Shown here: positions 1 through 11,689 of the stretch, one piece after another
Layout: each line of letters starts with the position of its first letter
Position numbering within the stretch: position 1 is the stretch's first letter
NCBI RefSeq assembly: GCF_016097555.1
Contig: NC_054709.1
Location: forward strand, 34,768,241 to 34,832,240
Reading direction: 5' to 3'
Length of the DNA: 64,000 nucleotides
From: Gigantopelta aegis
Taxonomy: Eukaryota > Mollusca > Gastropoda > Neomphalida > Peltospiridae
Program-made: the position numbers and the translations under genes
The notes under the pieces: generated by a model
What the model was told of the DNA's origin: nothing
Database searches by the model: none
The model's input: the letters and a program-made list of their open reading frames with translations, nothing else

Positions 1-1905
1 GATATTCAAGAAAGATGTTGGTTTTATGGTGTACTGTACTGTGTCATACAAACTTTAAAAAAAGAAAGAAAGAAATGTTTTATTTAATGACGCACTCAAC
101 ACATTTTATTTACGGTTATATGGCATCAGACATATGGTTAAGGACCACACAGATTTTGAGAGGAAACCCGCTGTCGCCACTACATGGGCTACTCTTTCCG
201 ATTAGCAGCAAGGTATATTTTATTTGCGCTTCCCACAGGCAGGATAGCACAAACCATGGCCTTTGTTGAACCAGTTATGGATCACTGGTCGATGTAAGTG
301 GTTTACACCTACCCATTGAGCCTTGCGAAGCACTCACTCAGGGTTTGGAGTCGGTATCTGGATTAAAAATCCCATGCCTCGACTGGGATCCGAACCCAGT
401 ACCTACCAGCCTGTAGACCGATGGCCTGCCACGACGCCACCGAGGCCGGTAAACTTTAAAAAAAAAAAAAAAACTATGGGTAGACAGTTGGTTTTATTGT
501 GTACCGTACTGTGTAATACAGACATTTAACAATCCAGTTATGTGCAGATAGTTGGTTTTATTGTGTACTGTACCATGTAATACAGGCATTTAACAAACCA
601 ACTATGGGTAGACAGTTGGTTTTATTGTGTACTGTACTGTGTAATACAGACATTTAACAACCCAACTATGGATAGACAGTTTTATTGTGTAGTGTATTGT
701 GTACTGTACCATGTAATACAGACATTTAACAAACCAACTATGGTTAGACAGTTTTATTGTGTAGTGTATTGTGTACTGTACCGTGTAATACAGACATTTA
801 ACAAACCAACTATGGTTAGACAGTTTTATTGTGTACTGTACCGTGTAATGCAGACATTTAACAAACCAACTATGGTTAGACAGTTTTATTGTGTACTGTA
901 CCGTGTAATACAGACATTTAACAAACCAACTATGGTTAGACAGTTTTATTGTGTACTGTACCGTGTAATACAGACATTTAACAAACCAACTATGGTTAGA
1001 CAGTTTTATTGTGTACTGTACCGTGTAATACAGACATTTAACAAACCAACTATGGTTAGACAGTTTTATTGTGTAGTGTATTGTGTACTGTACCGTGTAA
1101 TACAGACATTTAACAAACCAACTATGGTTAGACAGTTTTATTGTGTACTGTACCGTGTAATAGACACATTTAACAAACCAACTATGGGTAGACAGTTTTA
1201 TTGTGTAGTGTATTGTGTACTGTACCGTGTAATACAGACATTTAACAAACCAACTATGGTTAGACAGTTTTATTGTGTACTGTACCGTGTAATAGACACA
1301 TTTAACAAACCAACTATGGGTAGACAGTTTTATTGTGTAGTGTATTGTGTACTGTACCGTGTAATACAGACATTTAACAAACCAACTATGGTTAGACAGT
1401 TTTATTGTGTACTGTACCGTGTAATAGACACATTTAACAAACCAACTATGGGTAGACAGTTTTATTGTGTAGTGTATTGTGTACTGTACCGTGTAATAGA
1501 CACATTTAACAAACCAACTATGGGTAGACAGTTTTATTGTGTAGTGTATTGTGTACTGTACCGTGTAATACAGACATTTAACAAACCAACTATGGTTAGA
1601 CAGTTTTATTGTGTACTGTACCGTGTAATGCAGACATTTAACAAACCAACTATGGTTAGACAGTTTTATTGTGTAGTGTATTGTGTACTGTACCGTGTAA
1701 TACAGACATTTAACAAACCAACTATGGGTAGACAGTTTTATTGTGTACTGTACCGTGTAATAGACACATTTAACAAACCAACTATGGTTAGACAGTTTTA
1801 TTATGTACTGTACCGTGTAATAGACACATTTAACAAACCAACTATGGTTAGACAGTTTTATTGTGTACTGTACCGTGTAATACACATTTAACAAACCAAC
1901 TATGG
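1..1905. repeat. 60-bp satellite array (60/72-bp units)
   Basis: Tandem units of 60 bp run from about 467 to 1905. Some carry an extra 12 bp (GTGTAGTGTATT), making 72 bp. The first 60 bases of the window look like the same repeat, so a SINE at 62-455 appears to have landed inside the array. Units differ by single substitutions (for example the CCGTG/CCATG and ATACAGAC/ATAGACAC variants). Both period lengths are multiples of three, so both strands stay open for about 400 codons; this is a by-product of the repeat and not a gene. Diverged, inverted units of the same family recur at 21090-21262. Confidence 0.93.
62..455 (-). mobile_element. tRNA-derived SINE, head type 3
   Basis: Read on the minus strand, the 5' head (about 455 down to 370) has tRNA-like A and B boxes (GGCCTCGGTGGCGTCGTGG, then GGTTCGGATCCCAG). 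A central domain (tgctatcctgcctgtggg) and a tail ending in GAGTGCGTCATTAAATAAAA follow. The flanks share AAACTTTAAAAA, a good target-site duplication. The same head, in the other orientation, occurs at 51480-51876. Confidence 0.9.
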
Positions 1906-1996
1906 ACAGATATATACTGACTTACACTCAAATTAGACAGGCAAAGAACCTGAAAGTCAGTAATATTAGGTTATGGACAATACCAAACAAAACCAG

Positions 1997-2180
1997 TGGG
2001 ATGAACAACTATCAGGTGATCACATTAATATCAAAGAAATGTTCCCAGTAGTGATAGCTGTGTAATACTGGGGCGAACTGTTGAGCAATAAATTGGTTCT
2101 CTTTTTATCAGACAATACCACAGTGGTTGCCATAATAAACAAGCAGACATTACCTAATTCCAAACAAAACCTGGGTTTTA
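1997..2180 (+). pseudogene. Relic RNase H of a tyrosine-recombinase retroelement
   Basis: One plus frame reads WDEQLSGDHINIKEMFPVV, a stop, then a stretch with SDNTTVVAIINKQT. This resembles the E...D...N catalytic region of the RNase H domains of DIRS/Ngaro elements (family knowledge). The frame holds an in-frame TAA at about 2063 and loses homology soon after 2180. Only a fragment remains; no flanking RT or recombinase was recognised. The family call is tentative. Confidence 0.45.
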
Positions 2181-3540
2181 GATATAAAATCACAATGTAA
2201 ATACACACAACATGTAAACACACATACTGTCAGAGACAGGAGATTTTCTGGCGACTCAGTCTTTACAGGATTTGTTTCAAAACCTAATTGCAACTGCACA
2301 GGAGCAGAGCGACTAATAGTAGGATGTGGTTATTTTGCAAATTGGAGGAAATGATATAGACGATCTTGAAGCTAGACCAGAATGAATCACAAAGAACATA
2401 ATTTCGATAGCCGAGTGGTTGATTTTCGATGTTCAGTGCAACATCTTTGCGTGATGCAGTTGTTACCGAGCAGCACTTTCCGGTAAATAGAGCTTGTCAT
2501 ACCACAAGCACAGAGGGTTAAAAGAAAGTGCAGTAAATGTCTACAGTCGGGATGGGGTACATTTGAACGCTGCTCCACGGTCTCCCCGAATATTTCAGGA
2601 GTGTATGGGGAGCAGTCATTACATCATACTGCAAGCTCAGTTCAAGTAACAAGCTAAGGTCAAATTAGGAGCAACATTAAAGTGGTAACATATGCATTGT
2701 TGACAGGTAACCATGGAATGGTTAAGAATAGTATAAAGAAAAGATGTTATATATATATATATGTGGTTGTTAGCATTGGTAGTTAATCATTTTGATATTA
2801 ATATCAGTAGAATATAACTGAAATAGTTAAAAATGATGTACATGTGAGCTTTTGTAAGCTACATAGTTGTGATTTCAAAGAGTAGGGATATTCAGTAGAT
2901 CACATAGTGCAAGTGAAATTAATTTGCTACAAGGGTTGTCGTGAACTACTTACCATGTGGGGTTGACATAACATGGAGTATAGTAGTTTTGTCAATTAAA
3001 AAACCAGTCTTATCTTTCAGCTATCTGGTTTGGAGAGACCAGTCTTGCTTTTTCGGAAACGAGCCATCGAAGAAAGTCATCGAGGAATTGACAAGAGACA
3101 GATAACTAATTTAATCCTTTTTTTCATAGTTTTTATTGACAAATTTATGTGAAAACAAATGTTGGAATTATTATTAATCATGTTTTTGTATTAAATTAGG
3201 TTGGACGTTTCATTAATTTGAAGATTACGAAGGATTTGGAGCGAAACCTCGCTCGGAGAGAAAGAAAAAAAAGGCGATTCTTTTAATTAAAAAAATTAGA
3301 CGTTAATGATGTAATTAATAAAAAAACAACGAAACAATTTTAAATAATTTTTTAGATTAAACTTAAAGTTTAAACTTTGATGATAGATTAATTTGTTAGT
3401 TAATTGTGTAGTAAAATTATAAATATATATTAAAGTAGTATATTAATTTTACGTAAGTAAAGACAAACACAACACCATTATGGGAATGTTTTAATTAATT
3501 GTAAGTGGATGTTTATTTAGAATTTGGAAAAAACTAATAA
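2181..3540. other. No gene seen; AT-rich spacer
   Basis: Short unlinked ORFs only. There is a small (TA)n tract at about 2747-2764. AT content rises towards 3100-3540. No motif, splice pattern or repeat structure was recognised. Confidence 0.6.
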
Positions 3541-3552
3541 TCATTTTTTTTT

Positions 3553-4460
3553 CAGAAATCATGCCGAAAGCAAAGTAAAAAAATCCGTCAAGAAAGCCAA
3601 AAGCAAATCAACGGCCGAGAAAAAGCGTCACGGCGGCAGCAGAGCTTGGTGAGGGGAGCATGGACATCACATCGGAGGCACTGGTGATGCCGGATGTACA
3701 GGTGCCTTGTCCTGTCGAACCGTCGCCAGGTACGAGTACTGCTAGAGCTTATGTTAGTGTTCATGATACAATCGGAATGCATGTCTCTCAAGGGGTTCGG
3801 GAAAATAGAAAAACAGATAATCCTAGTCAACGGGGAAGTAACAACCAGGGAGAAGAACCCGAATAAACTTGTGAGTATTGATCAATGGGTGGATGCATTC
3901 ATTGTGTTTATGAGCATTTATGTCAATGCTCACCCAGAAAAAGTGCAAGAGATGCTGAAATACCGGCAGACTGTTAAACTTGTGAGTATTGATCAATGGG
4001 TGGATGCATTCATTGTGTTTATGAGCATTTATGTCAATGCTCACCCAGAAAAAGTGCAAGAGATGCTGAAATACCGGCAGACTGTTAAACTGGCGGCGTC
4101 TCGAGTATCTGGGCTTGGGTGGAAAGTATACGACGAGCAGTTCCGTCTAAACAAGGCACTGCACCCAACAGGCTCATGGGGGATGTGGACACCGAGTTGT
4201 GGCTATTGTGCATGATGCCCATGCAGACCATGCCCATACCACAAGTCAACAGAGAAACTCTAGGGGAGGGGGTCGGTGCTATGAGTTTAATTACAAAGGG
4301 TCATGTAGTCGTAACCCCTGCCATTTTTATGCATGTTTGCACAAGATGTGGGGGTATCCATTCACAAACCTCATGCTATGTTGGGCTGCAACAAAGCAAT
4401 TTTCACTCACCAAGGGGGGTAAATATAGGGTCGCCCTTTTGGGGCAGCTCGCCCACCGGA
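3553..4460 (+). pseudogene. Gag-like ORF of a Ngaro/DIRS-type retroelement, frameshifted
   Basis: The reading passes through all three plus frames. A lysine-rich start lies near 3562. A central segment contains SIDQWVDAFIVFMSIYVNAH, then LGWKVYDEQFRLN, then DVDTELWLL in a second frame near 4180. A Cys/His cluster follows (CYEFNYKGSCSRNPC, then CTRCGGIHSQTSC) across further frame changes near 4258 and 4340. This order (WxxAF..Y.SIY..HP, then W..YDxQFR, then a CCCH-like knuckle) is the gag-like module common in invertebrate YR retroelements. At least three frameshifts and an internal tandem duplication make it non-functional. It stops just before the piggyBac-like start at 4468. Confidence 0.6.
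3865..4086 (+). repeat. Exact 111-bp in-frame tandem duplication
   Basis: Positions 3865-3975 repeat as 3976-4086 with no difference that I can see. The unit encodes 37 residues starting KLVSIDQWVD. The perfect identity, inside an otherwise decayed gag, points to a recent duplication or an assembly artefact. Confidence 0.9.
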
Positions 4461-4467
4461 AACTGTC

Positions 4468-4681
4468 ATGGCGGATGCATCTAGCGACGGGAGTGACAAT
4501 GAAACAGAAAACGACTATGTAGGCGATAGTTTTACTGTGATAGACGCATCTAGCGACGGGAGTGACACTGAAGCAGAAAACGATCATGTAGGCAATAGTT
4601 TTACTGTGATAGATGCATCTAGCGACAGGAGTGACACTGAAGCAGAAAACGATATGTAGGTGATAGTTTTACTGTGATAGA
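4468..4681 (+). pseudogene. piggyBac-like transposase, N-terminal acidic repeats (split)
   Basis: An ATG at 4468 opens MADASSDGSDNETEND. Three 69-bp (23-codon) acidic repeats follow, each with DASSD.SD.E.END and a spacer containing SFTVI. The third is frameshifted (stop near 4657). The gypsy element at 4682-9024 interrupts a fourth repeat, which resumes at 9025. Acidic, low-complexity N-termini before the DDE core are usual in piggyBac transposases; the assignment rests mainly on the downstream half. Confidence 0.6.
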
Positions 4682-4865
4682 TGTAGTGTCAGCCTACTAC
4701 AGACTATTAGAGACATTACGGTAATTAGAAAGACAGGGGGTCTGACGTGACTTCCGCCCAGCACTCTTGCATCGTGGCCGCTGACCTGTTAAAAGGTTAC
4801 ATAAATTTGATGTTCAGTTCTCAACGTCTTGTGTCAGTTATTAATGTATAGCAATGTTCTAAACA
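4682..4865 (+). repeat. 5' LTR of the gypsy element
   Basis: 184 bp, TGTAGTGTCAGCC ... TTCTAAACA. It differs from the 3' LTR at about three positions (A/G near 4701, T/C near 4725, T/C near 4856). Confidence 0.95.
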
Positions 4866-4880
4866 TGGTGTCAGAAAAAA
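4866..4880 (+). other. Probable primer-binding site
   Basis: TGGTGTCAGAAAAAA begins directly after the LTR. TGG pairs with the universal CCA end of a tRNA. I cannot name the tRNA from sequence alone. Confidence 0.6.
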
Positions 4881-4904
4881 GAAAACAAGAACTGAACGAG
4901 CCTG

Positions 4905-7900
4905 TTGATTCCTTTGTACTCACTTTGTGAACACTGTGAATACGGAGCATTGCATGATCAAATGATTAGAGACAGAATTGTTGTGGGAATCCTTGATGAG
5001 AAACTTTCAGAAAAATTACAACACGACTCAAATTTAACCCTTGAATTAGCAATAAACTATGTTCGTCAGTCCGAAGCTATCAAGAAACAACAATCACTAC
5101 TAAGAGATGAAGTGCCAACATTAAAGGTAGAAAATGTAGCTCACAGTAATTTCATTCAAAAGAAGAAATTTTCACCACCACCTCAGAACAAAGGTACGAG
5201 TAAACATTACCGTAAACCGTATGTAAAACAACCGCACCCAAAACCTACATGTGGCAGATGCGGTAGGAATGCACATCCAAGAGAAACCTGTCCAGCTATT
5301 CATTCTGTTTGTAGAAAATGCAAGAAAAAAGGACACTGGGATACAGTTTGTCGAAGTAAACCTGCAAGAATTGCTCATGTTGAAAATGATCAGCAAAATA
5401 TGTCTTCAAGTGACACTAATAGCGATCATGAAACAGAAAATACATATGCCTACCTTGGCACAGTTCATTCAGAAAATTCAGAACCATGGACAGTACATTT
5501 AGAATTAGGGGAAACATCTAAAGCTATCAAATTCAAAATAGACACAGGGGCAGATGTTACAGTGATTTCTGATGCGGTATATCAGGAAATAAATTCACCT
5601 AAACTTTCAAAACCAAAACGCATATTGTTTGGTCCAGCTAATACTGAGATTAAAGTGATGGGACAATTTGTTTGCAGACTAAAACTTCCAAAAGAACATT
5701 CTATTACAGTTCAAGAAATATATGTTGCAAAAGGCCTTACTTCATGTTTACTTGGTAGACCTGCAATCATAGATCTGAACTTGGTCCAGAAAGTAGACAA
5801 CACTGAAACAGACACTGACAGCTATTGGAGAAAAAGATTTCCCAAACTGTTCACAGGTTTAGGTAAACTCCAGGGGGAGTATACTATTAAACTGAAGGAA
5901 AATGCAGTTCCCTTTGCATTATATACACCAAGACGTGTCGCTTTACCACTGATGAACAAAGTAAAAGCTGAACTTTTAAAAATGGAAAACACTGGTGTTA
6001 TTTCACGAGTAGATGAACCGACAGACTGGTGCGCAGGAATGGTTGTAGTCCCTAAACCAAATGGAAATGTTAGGATTTGTGTTGACCTAACAAAACTCAA
6101 TGACAGTGTTTGCAGAGAGATTCATCCTCTTCCATCAGTCGATCAGACACTAAGTCAAATGGATGGAGCAAAGGTTTTTACCAAATTGGATGCAAATTCT
6201 GGATTCTATCAAATACCTATGTCACCACAGTCTTCAAAACTAACAACATTCATTACTCCTTTTGGGAGATACTGCTTTAATCGACTACCTTTCAGGATAA
6301 GTTCCGCTCCTGAACACTTTCAAAAGAGAATGCAGAAAATTCTTGAAGGTCTCGAGGGTACCTTATGTCAAATTGATGATATTCTCATATTTGGGGCTAC
6401 TCAGCAGGAACATGATAAAAGACTGGAAGCCGTTTTACAAACACTGGAAAAGGCAGGCATTACACTAAATGAAAAATGTGTATTTTCAAAGAGCAGCATT
6501 ACCTTTCTAGGTCACGTTGTTGACTCGAGTGGTGTACATGTAGATCCAAATAAAATATCTGCAATAACACAAATGACTCCACCTACAAATGTTTCGGAAG
6601 TCCGTAGATTCCTGGGAATGGTTAATCAGCTGGCAAAATTTTGAAGAAATTTGGCAGACAAAACAAAACCTCTCAGAGACTTGCTTGTCAAAGACAGTGA
6701 TTGGATATGGGGTGAGCCACAGCAATCTGCTTTTGTCAAAATAAAAAATGACATCAGTTCAGCTCCAGTTCTCGTACATTACAATCCAAATGCTAAAACA
6801 GTTATTTCTTCTGATGCATCATCATATGGACTTGGGGGAGTTCTTCTTCAGAAACAATCTGACGGCAATTTAAAACCAGTAGCTTATGCTTCACGGACTC
6901 TGAGTGAAACCGAACAAAGATATGCTAAAATTGAAAAGGAAGCATTTGCTATTACTTGGTCCTGTGAGAGATTCCGTGATTTCATACTTGGACTGGAATT
7001 CCATATTGAAACAGATCACAAGCCATTGATTTCACTGCTTGGTTCGAAAAACCTTGAACAGTTACCTCCCAGAATCCAGCGATTTCGCATGAGACTTATG
7101 TCCTATAAGTACACAATTTCGCATGTTCCAGGGAAATGTCTTTCCTCTGTGGATGCACTTTCTAGAGCTCCAGTAAACTCTCAACCAACCAAAAGTGACA
7201 AAGATCTTCTTGAAGACACAAACATCTATATTGCTTCTGTACTTGCAAGCTTACCTGTAACAGAAAAGCGTCTGGATGAAATCCGATTCAATTTACAAAT
7301 TGATCCGGTGTGCTTGCATCTTATGTCATTTTGTTGTGATGGCTGGCCAGAATATGACAGAGTTCCCAATTGTATTAGAGCATATTGGCCGCATCGGGAT
7401 GAATTGACTGTTATTGATGGACTACTTTTAAAAGGGTCACAACTCGTAATTCCTTCAGCTATGCAGCTAGACATTCTTGAAGCTTTACATGCAGCTCACC
7501 AGGGAATTAATAAGTGTCGTGCACGTGCGAAAAATTCAGTTTGGTGGCCAGGTCTAAACAGCCAACTAGAACATGTTGTTCAAAATTGTCGCACTTGTGC
7601 AAACTTCCGTTCTTTACCACGCGAACCTCTGATCACAACCGAGTTTCCATCTCGCCCATGGAAAAAAGTTGGAACAGACTTATTTGAGTTACATGGAGAA
7701 ACCTACTTATTAGTCGTTGACTATTATTCTCGATACATCGAACTTGCAAGACTCAACAATGACACCACTTCAGGGGCTGTCATTAATCATTTGAAGTCTA
7801 TCTTTTCCCGTCATGGAATACCAGATATCATAATATCAGATAATGGTCTGCAATATGCTTCTCAATCTTTCAAGGAATTCGCTGAAAAGTATTCGTTCAC

Positions 7901-8543
7901 TCACATTACAAGTAGCCCGCGGTATCCACAGAGTAATGGGGAAGCAGAACGTGCAGTTCAGACAATCAAACAACTGATGAAAAAATCTAAAGACCCTTAC
8001 CTCTCTTTGTTATCTTACAGAACAACACCACTTCAGAATGGATACTCTCCATCACAGCTACTTATGGGGAGACAACTCCGGAGTAACTTACCAGTTCATC
8101 CTTCTGTGCTTACACCAAATCTACCAGATCCAGCAGTACTCCACAATGCTGAGACGACCCAAAGGATTACACAAAAACAAAACTTTGATTTGCGTCATCG
8201 TTCACACAACCTACCTGTTCTTCGAGGAGGAGAAAGTGTGCTTGTGAGAGATAATACCACTACTATAAAAGCACGAGTTCTAAAACGTGCAGATACACCC
8301 AGATCATATTTCGTTCAAACGCCAAACTCTGTTCTTCGACGAAACAGAAGACATCTTGTCCAGGTCTCAGAGAGTCCGCAAAATATTGTTTCATTTCCAA
8401 ACAGATCTGATGTGTCTCCAAATACTAACAGTCTGGCAGATGGACAGAAACCTCACGAGAATACTAATGATGTTGGTCATCCTAATGGTGTTAAAACTAG
8501 ATATGGCAGAATGTCGGTCCAACCTAAAAGACTGGACTTGTAG
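4905..8543 (+). pseudogene. Gypsy gag remnant-pol polyprotein with one in-frame TGA
   Basis: A single frame from about 4905 to the TAG at 8541. In order: a gag remnant (CEYGALHDQMIRDRIVVGI); two CCHC-like knuckles near 5257-5350 (CGRCGRNAHPRETC, CRKCKKKGHWDTVC); protease with DTGAD near 5542; reverse transcriptase (KLDANSGFYQIP; active site QIDDILIF near 6370); RNase H (SDASSYGLGG, ETDHKPL); integrase with an HHCC finger (HAAHQG ... CRTC), a D,D-35-E core (GTDLFEL, ISDNGLQY, E at NGEAERA) and a GPY/F-like tail. The frame is broken only by TGA at 6642-6644 between RT and RNase H. Upstream of about 4915 gag continues in another frame (a 1-nt shift). It looks like the K02A2.6/Mag-type lineage, a modest-confidence guess. 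Confidence 0.93.
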
Positions 8544-8830
8544 AAATGTTGTTAATATCAAAATACTAGTAGTAATTAAAATATGTGATAGTTAAATATT
8601 CATCCTAAGAACTGACAAAAGAAACGAACTGTTAGGAAAAACAAAAACATTGAAGTGGCAAATATTTCTATATTCCATAATTCATTTCAGTATTTTCATT
8701 TATTTTCATTTTTATAAATAATTTAGAAGTTAATGAAACGAATACAATTGTATTGTAATGCGGCCATAGATGTACTGAATAATTATACACACTAAATGTA
8801 GCATGGAAAGATCTGATATTATCAGACTGA

Positions 8831-8840
8831 GAAAGGGGGA
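8831..8840 (+). other. Polypurine tract
   Basis: GAAAGGGGGA lies immediately before the 3' LTR, the expected plus-strand primer. Confidence 0.85.
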
Positions 8841-9024
8841 TGTAGTGTCAGCCTACTACGGACTATTAGAGACATTACGGTAATCAGAAAGACAGGGGGT
8901 CTGACGTGACTTCCGCCCAGCACTCTTGCATCGTGGCCGCTGACCTGTTAAAAGGTTACATAAATTTGATGTTCAGTTCTCAACGTCTTGTGTCAGTTAT
9001 TAATGTATAGCAACGTTCTAAACA
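8841..9024 (+). repeat. 3' LTR of the gypsy element
   Basis: 184 bp, the same length as the 5' LTR and about 98% identical by eye. It is followed by the ATAGA target duplication. Confidence 0.95.
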
Positions 9025-9029
9025 ATAGA

Positions 9030-9600
9030 TGCATCTAGCAACGGGACTGACATTGAAGCAGAAAACTGGATTATTTCGAACTTTTTTGGGACTTGAACAT
9101 GTGGCAACACATTGTGACGGAGACAAACATTTATGCCGAACAAGAAGGAGAAAAAATCCCCCACCAACCTACAGTGTAGACCAACGGACATTCCGGAAAT
9201 GAAATCATTCATTGGATTGTGTTTTGGGATGGGAATACTGAGGTTGCCTGCCAGAAATTACTATTGGGGTGTTGGAAAGTTTCTGTTCAAAACAAATTAC
9301 AACAGCATCAGGAAAGGGGCAGAGGCCACGAGGTACAAATTTTGGATGTGTGCAATGACAGATTGCTGTGCATGTTGAATGCCAGTCCAAGCACATTATG
9401 GGATGTTACGGTGCCTGAACTGCTGTCAAAACATTTGTGTACATATCAAGTGACAAACCTGTATATATTTTCATTTGAATACTCGCCTGAACTTAATTTT
9501 GTTGTTGTTGACAATTCCATGGATTATTGCAGTGTAAATAGTGTGTATGTGCTCTTGGAAAATCAACCTGGATACATATTTTGATCAGTAAGTGTATAAT
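9030..9600 (+). pseudogene. piggyBac-like transposase core fragment
   Basis: After the gypsy element the acidic repeat resumes (ATGCATCTAGCAACGGG). From about 9133 one frame contains IPEMKSFIGLCFGMGILRLP followed by ARNYYWG. This matches the start of the piggyBac DDE_Tnp_1_7 domain (E..FIG..F.MGI..LP...YW). Homology fades after about 9320; a second frame holds ILDVCNDRLL, which may be the next conserved block. Stops and frame changes show it is dead, and the catalytic residues further downstream are not visible. Confidence 0.6.
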
Positions 9601-11156
9601 AAATTATTTGTCTTACCATGAATGAATTCAGTGATGTTTTACAAGGTTTGAATCATATACTGATATGATGTGAATCGTTTGCTTGCAGTATAGGCACTTT
9701 TGACATGTGAACTTGAATTTTTCGTAACTCCATTATTTATTGGTGTATCTTAGATACTTTGACATCATAATGTAGATAATTGAATTGCCTACATTTAATA
9801 CACTGACAAATCACCTCTTTTAGCATGTTTTCATTCAGATATTTTGACATCAATACAAATTTCTTTTTACTACCATATTATTGTATATAATATATATAAT
9901 ACAATATAAATATTGCATAACATTTATCATAAAGTACAGTTATAAAGGGCATTCAATTCCAATTTTTTTTTGGTATTTTCATTTATATATATAACTTGAT
10001 AAATAAATATTTTATGGCAATTTATTGTAAACAGCGAATTCCCACACACGTTTCCAGAAATTCTCAGATATTGGAGGTCACATTCACATGTGGGTTGCAG
10101 AATGAAATTGTACACAATCATGTATTTCCTGTTTTAATGTAATTTCAACAGCTTTTTAAAATAAATATATACTGTGTCACAAAATGCTGGTTTGTTATAT
10201 TTAAACACTAGTATATATTAGTTTAGTATATAGTATAACTAAGGGAATTAACTCTGTTTGAAAGGGATACAATTCATGCGAATGTAAATCAATATTTTTT
10301 AACATGTTACAGATAGTTTCTTTCGTTTGAGGAATGAATTAAAAAGTAACTATTTTCTCCTTGGTCGAAGTACATAAAGGTTGGTAATTTGTATAAGTGT
10401 TTGGTAGGGGGCGCTGTTAGTGCATTATATAAGGAGGTGGCAATGTGGGTTTTTTTCTCATCTTGGTTGTGGTGCATGCAATTTACACTGTTTTGAAAGT
10501 ATATCTCACATTAAATTTGTGTTGTCTTTTTATAGGTTGGCGAACCGTGAGAATATGCAGATGAAGGTGAAAAGCCACTGGAGGGGTAACGGCCAATTAT
10601 AATTCGTTTAGAGGTTTACGTTGTAAGAGTGTGTGGATTTCAGACTTTTGAGTATGTAATAAACTGTGGTATCTCAGTATGTGCACCACACAGTATGCCA
10701 CTTACTTGTCATTTTGTTTTATGTATGGGGGGAGGGGGGAGGGAGATGAAGGAGAAAGTTTATTTGTTTTGGTTTGTGTAAGTGTGATTGTGGCAACCCC
10801 GAACTCCTTTATTAGGAAATGTACAGGTTCACCCGTACTTGTGTGTTCTGGTCAAAAAGACTTACAACACCTAAAAGGAATGCCTTTACCATTGGTAAAA
10901 GTAATCGTTCTCACACAAACTGCTGATGTGAAAATACGATCATCATTATTTCCAAATCTGTTGCGCATTAAAGGAAGGGGTAGGACTTTCCTTTGGCACC
11001 GTCACGTATAAAGAACACTATAAATACTTATCATAAATAAGAGTTATGGTTATGGACAAAAATGTGGTACGTTATAGCTGTAATATTTATTAACTTTTAA
11101 AAATTCATTCTACTGTATTTGTAATAGTTAATCATCACAATATACTTAAATACAGC
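9601..11156. other. No gene seen; AT-rich spacer
   Basis: Short ORFs without recognisable domains. A 24-bp motif at 10982-11005 (start AGGACTTTCC, end CACCGTCAC) matches the ends of the inverted-repeat element at 51351-51909, so a solo end of that family is likely here. Confidence 0.5.
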
Positions 11157-11552
11157 TTAAAGTGCACTTTGTTTTAAAGCTAATAGAATATATTCCATTA
11201 AATGGGCTATTAAAGTCAATAGATTATATTCCATTAAATGGGCTATTAAAGTCAATAGATTATATTCCATTAAATGGGCTATTAAAGTCAACCCTGCTTT
11301 CTTAGCCACAAACTCACTATAAGACTGACCCTGTGTTTTTTTCAACTCGCTATACCGTAAACGATAATCCTCAGGTTGCAACTCATAAGCCCTCAACACT
11401 GCAGACTTAACTAGGTCACACTGACTTGCTCGCTCATCACTCATTGAATTATAAGCTGCTAGTGTCCGGTTACATAACATTTTCTTGTGTTCGAAGTTTG
11501 TGATGGGACCAGTCGTTATGGGTGTTGTGAAGGACTTGCCTTTTGAAAACAT
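11157..11552 (-). pseudogene. Retroelement gag fragment in opposite orientation to pol
   Basis: A 131-codon minus ORF contains LVKSAVLRAYELQPEDYRLR and KKTQGQSYSEF, resembling the SCAN-like/capsid segment of Gmr1-type gypsy gags (family knowledge). Its end is three 36-bp tandem repeats (11185-11292; unit TLIAHLMEYNLL). The neighbouring pol at 12.5-15.4 kb is on the plus strand, so if both come from one element, gag has been inverted and truncated. Confidence 0.55.
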
Positions 11553-11689
11553 AGGAGTTTTGTTGGGTAACGATTTGACTAGTCAGTGTTGCCAGCCGCA
11601 AGGTGACCAATTGTTAATTGAAGACGGCCCTTTACCAATAGAAGAGTGTGAGGTTGATGAGTGTCACAAGTCAAGGTTGTGATCTAGAT

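Larger units (their letters stand above)
4682..9024 (+). mobile_element. Ty3/gypsy LTR retrotransposon, gag-truncated
   Basis: A 4343-bp element bounded by 184-bp LTRs that start TG and end CA, flanked by the 5-bp duplication ATAGA (4677-4681 and 9025-9029). A TGG-type primer-binding start follows the 5' LTR and a purine tract precedes the 3' LTR. The interior holds only the end of gag plus pol on the plus strand. The N-terminal half of gag is missing just after the primer site and one TGA interrupts pol, so this copy is non-autonomous. I counted three LTR differences, so the insertion is relatively young. No env-like ORF is present. Confidence 0.95.

Noticed and set aside
602..1894. Long ORFs on both strands (430 and 407 codons)
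   Set aside because: They lie wholly in a 60/72-bp satellite whose period is a multiple of three; open frames on both strands are expected. No domain or non-repeat coding context.
4682..9024. Endogenous retrovirus
   Set aside because: No env-like ORF between integrase and the 3' LTR; the organisation is that of a gypsy-type retrotransposon.
10420..11011. Short plus-strand ORFs of 60-110 codons
   Set aside because: No domains, no splice context, low-complexity purine runs; consistent with chance.
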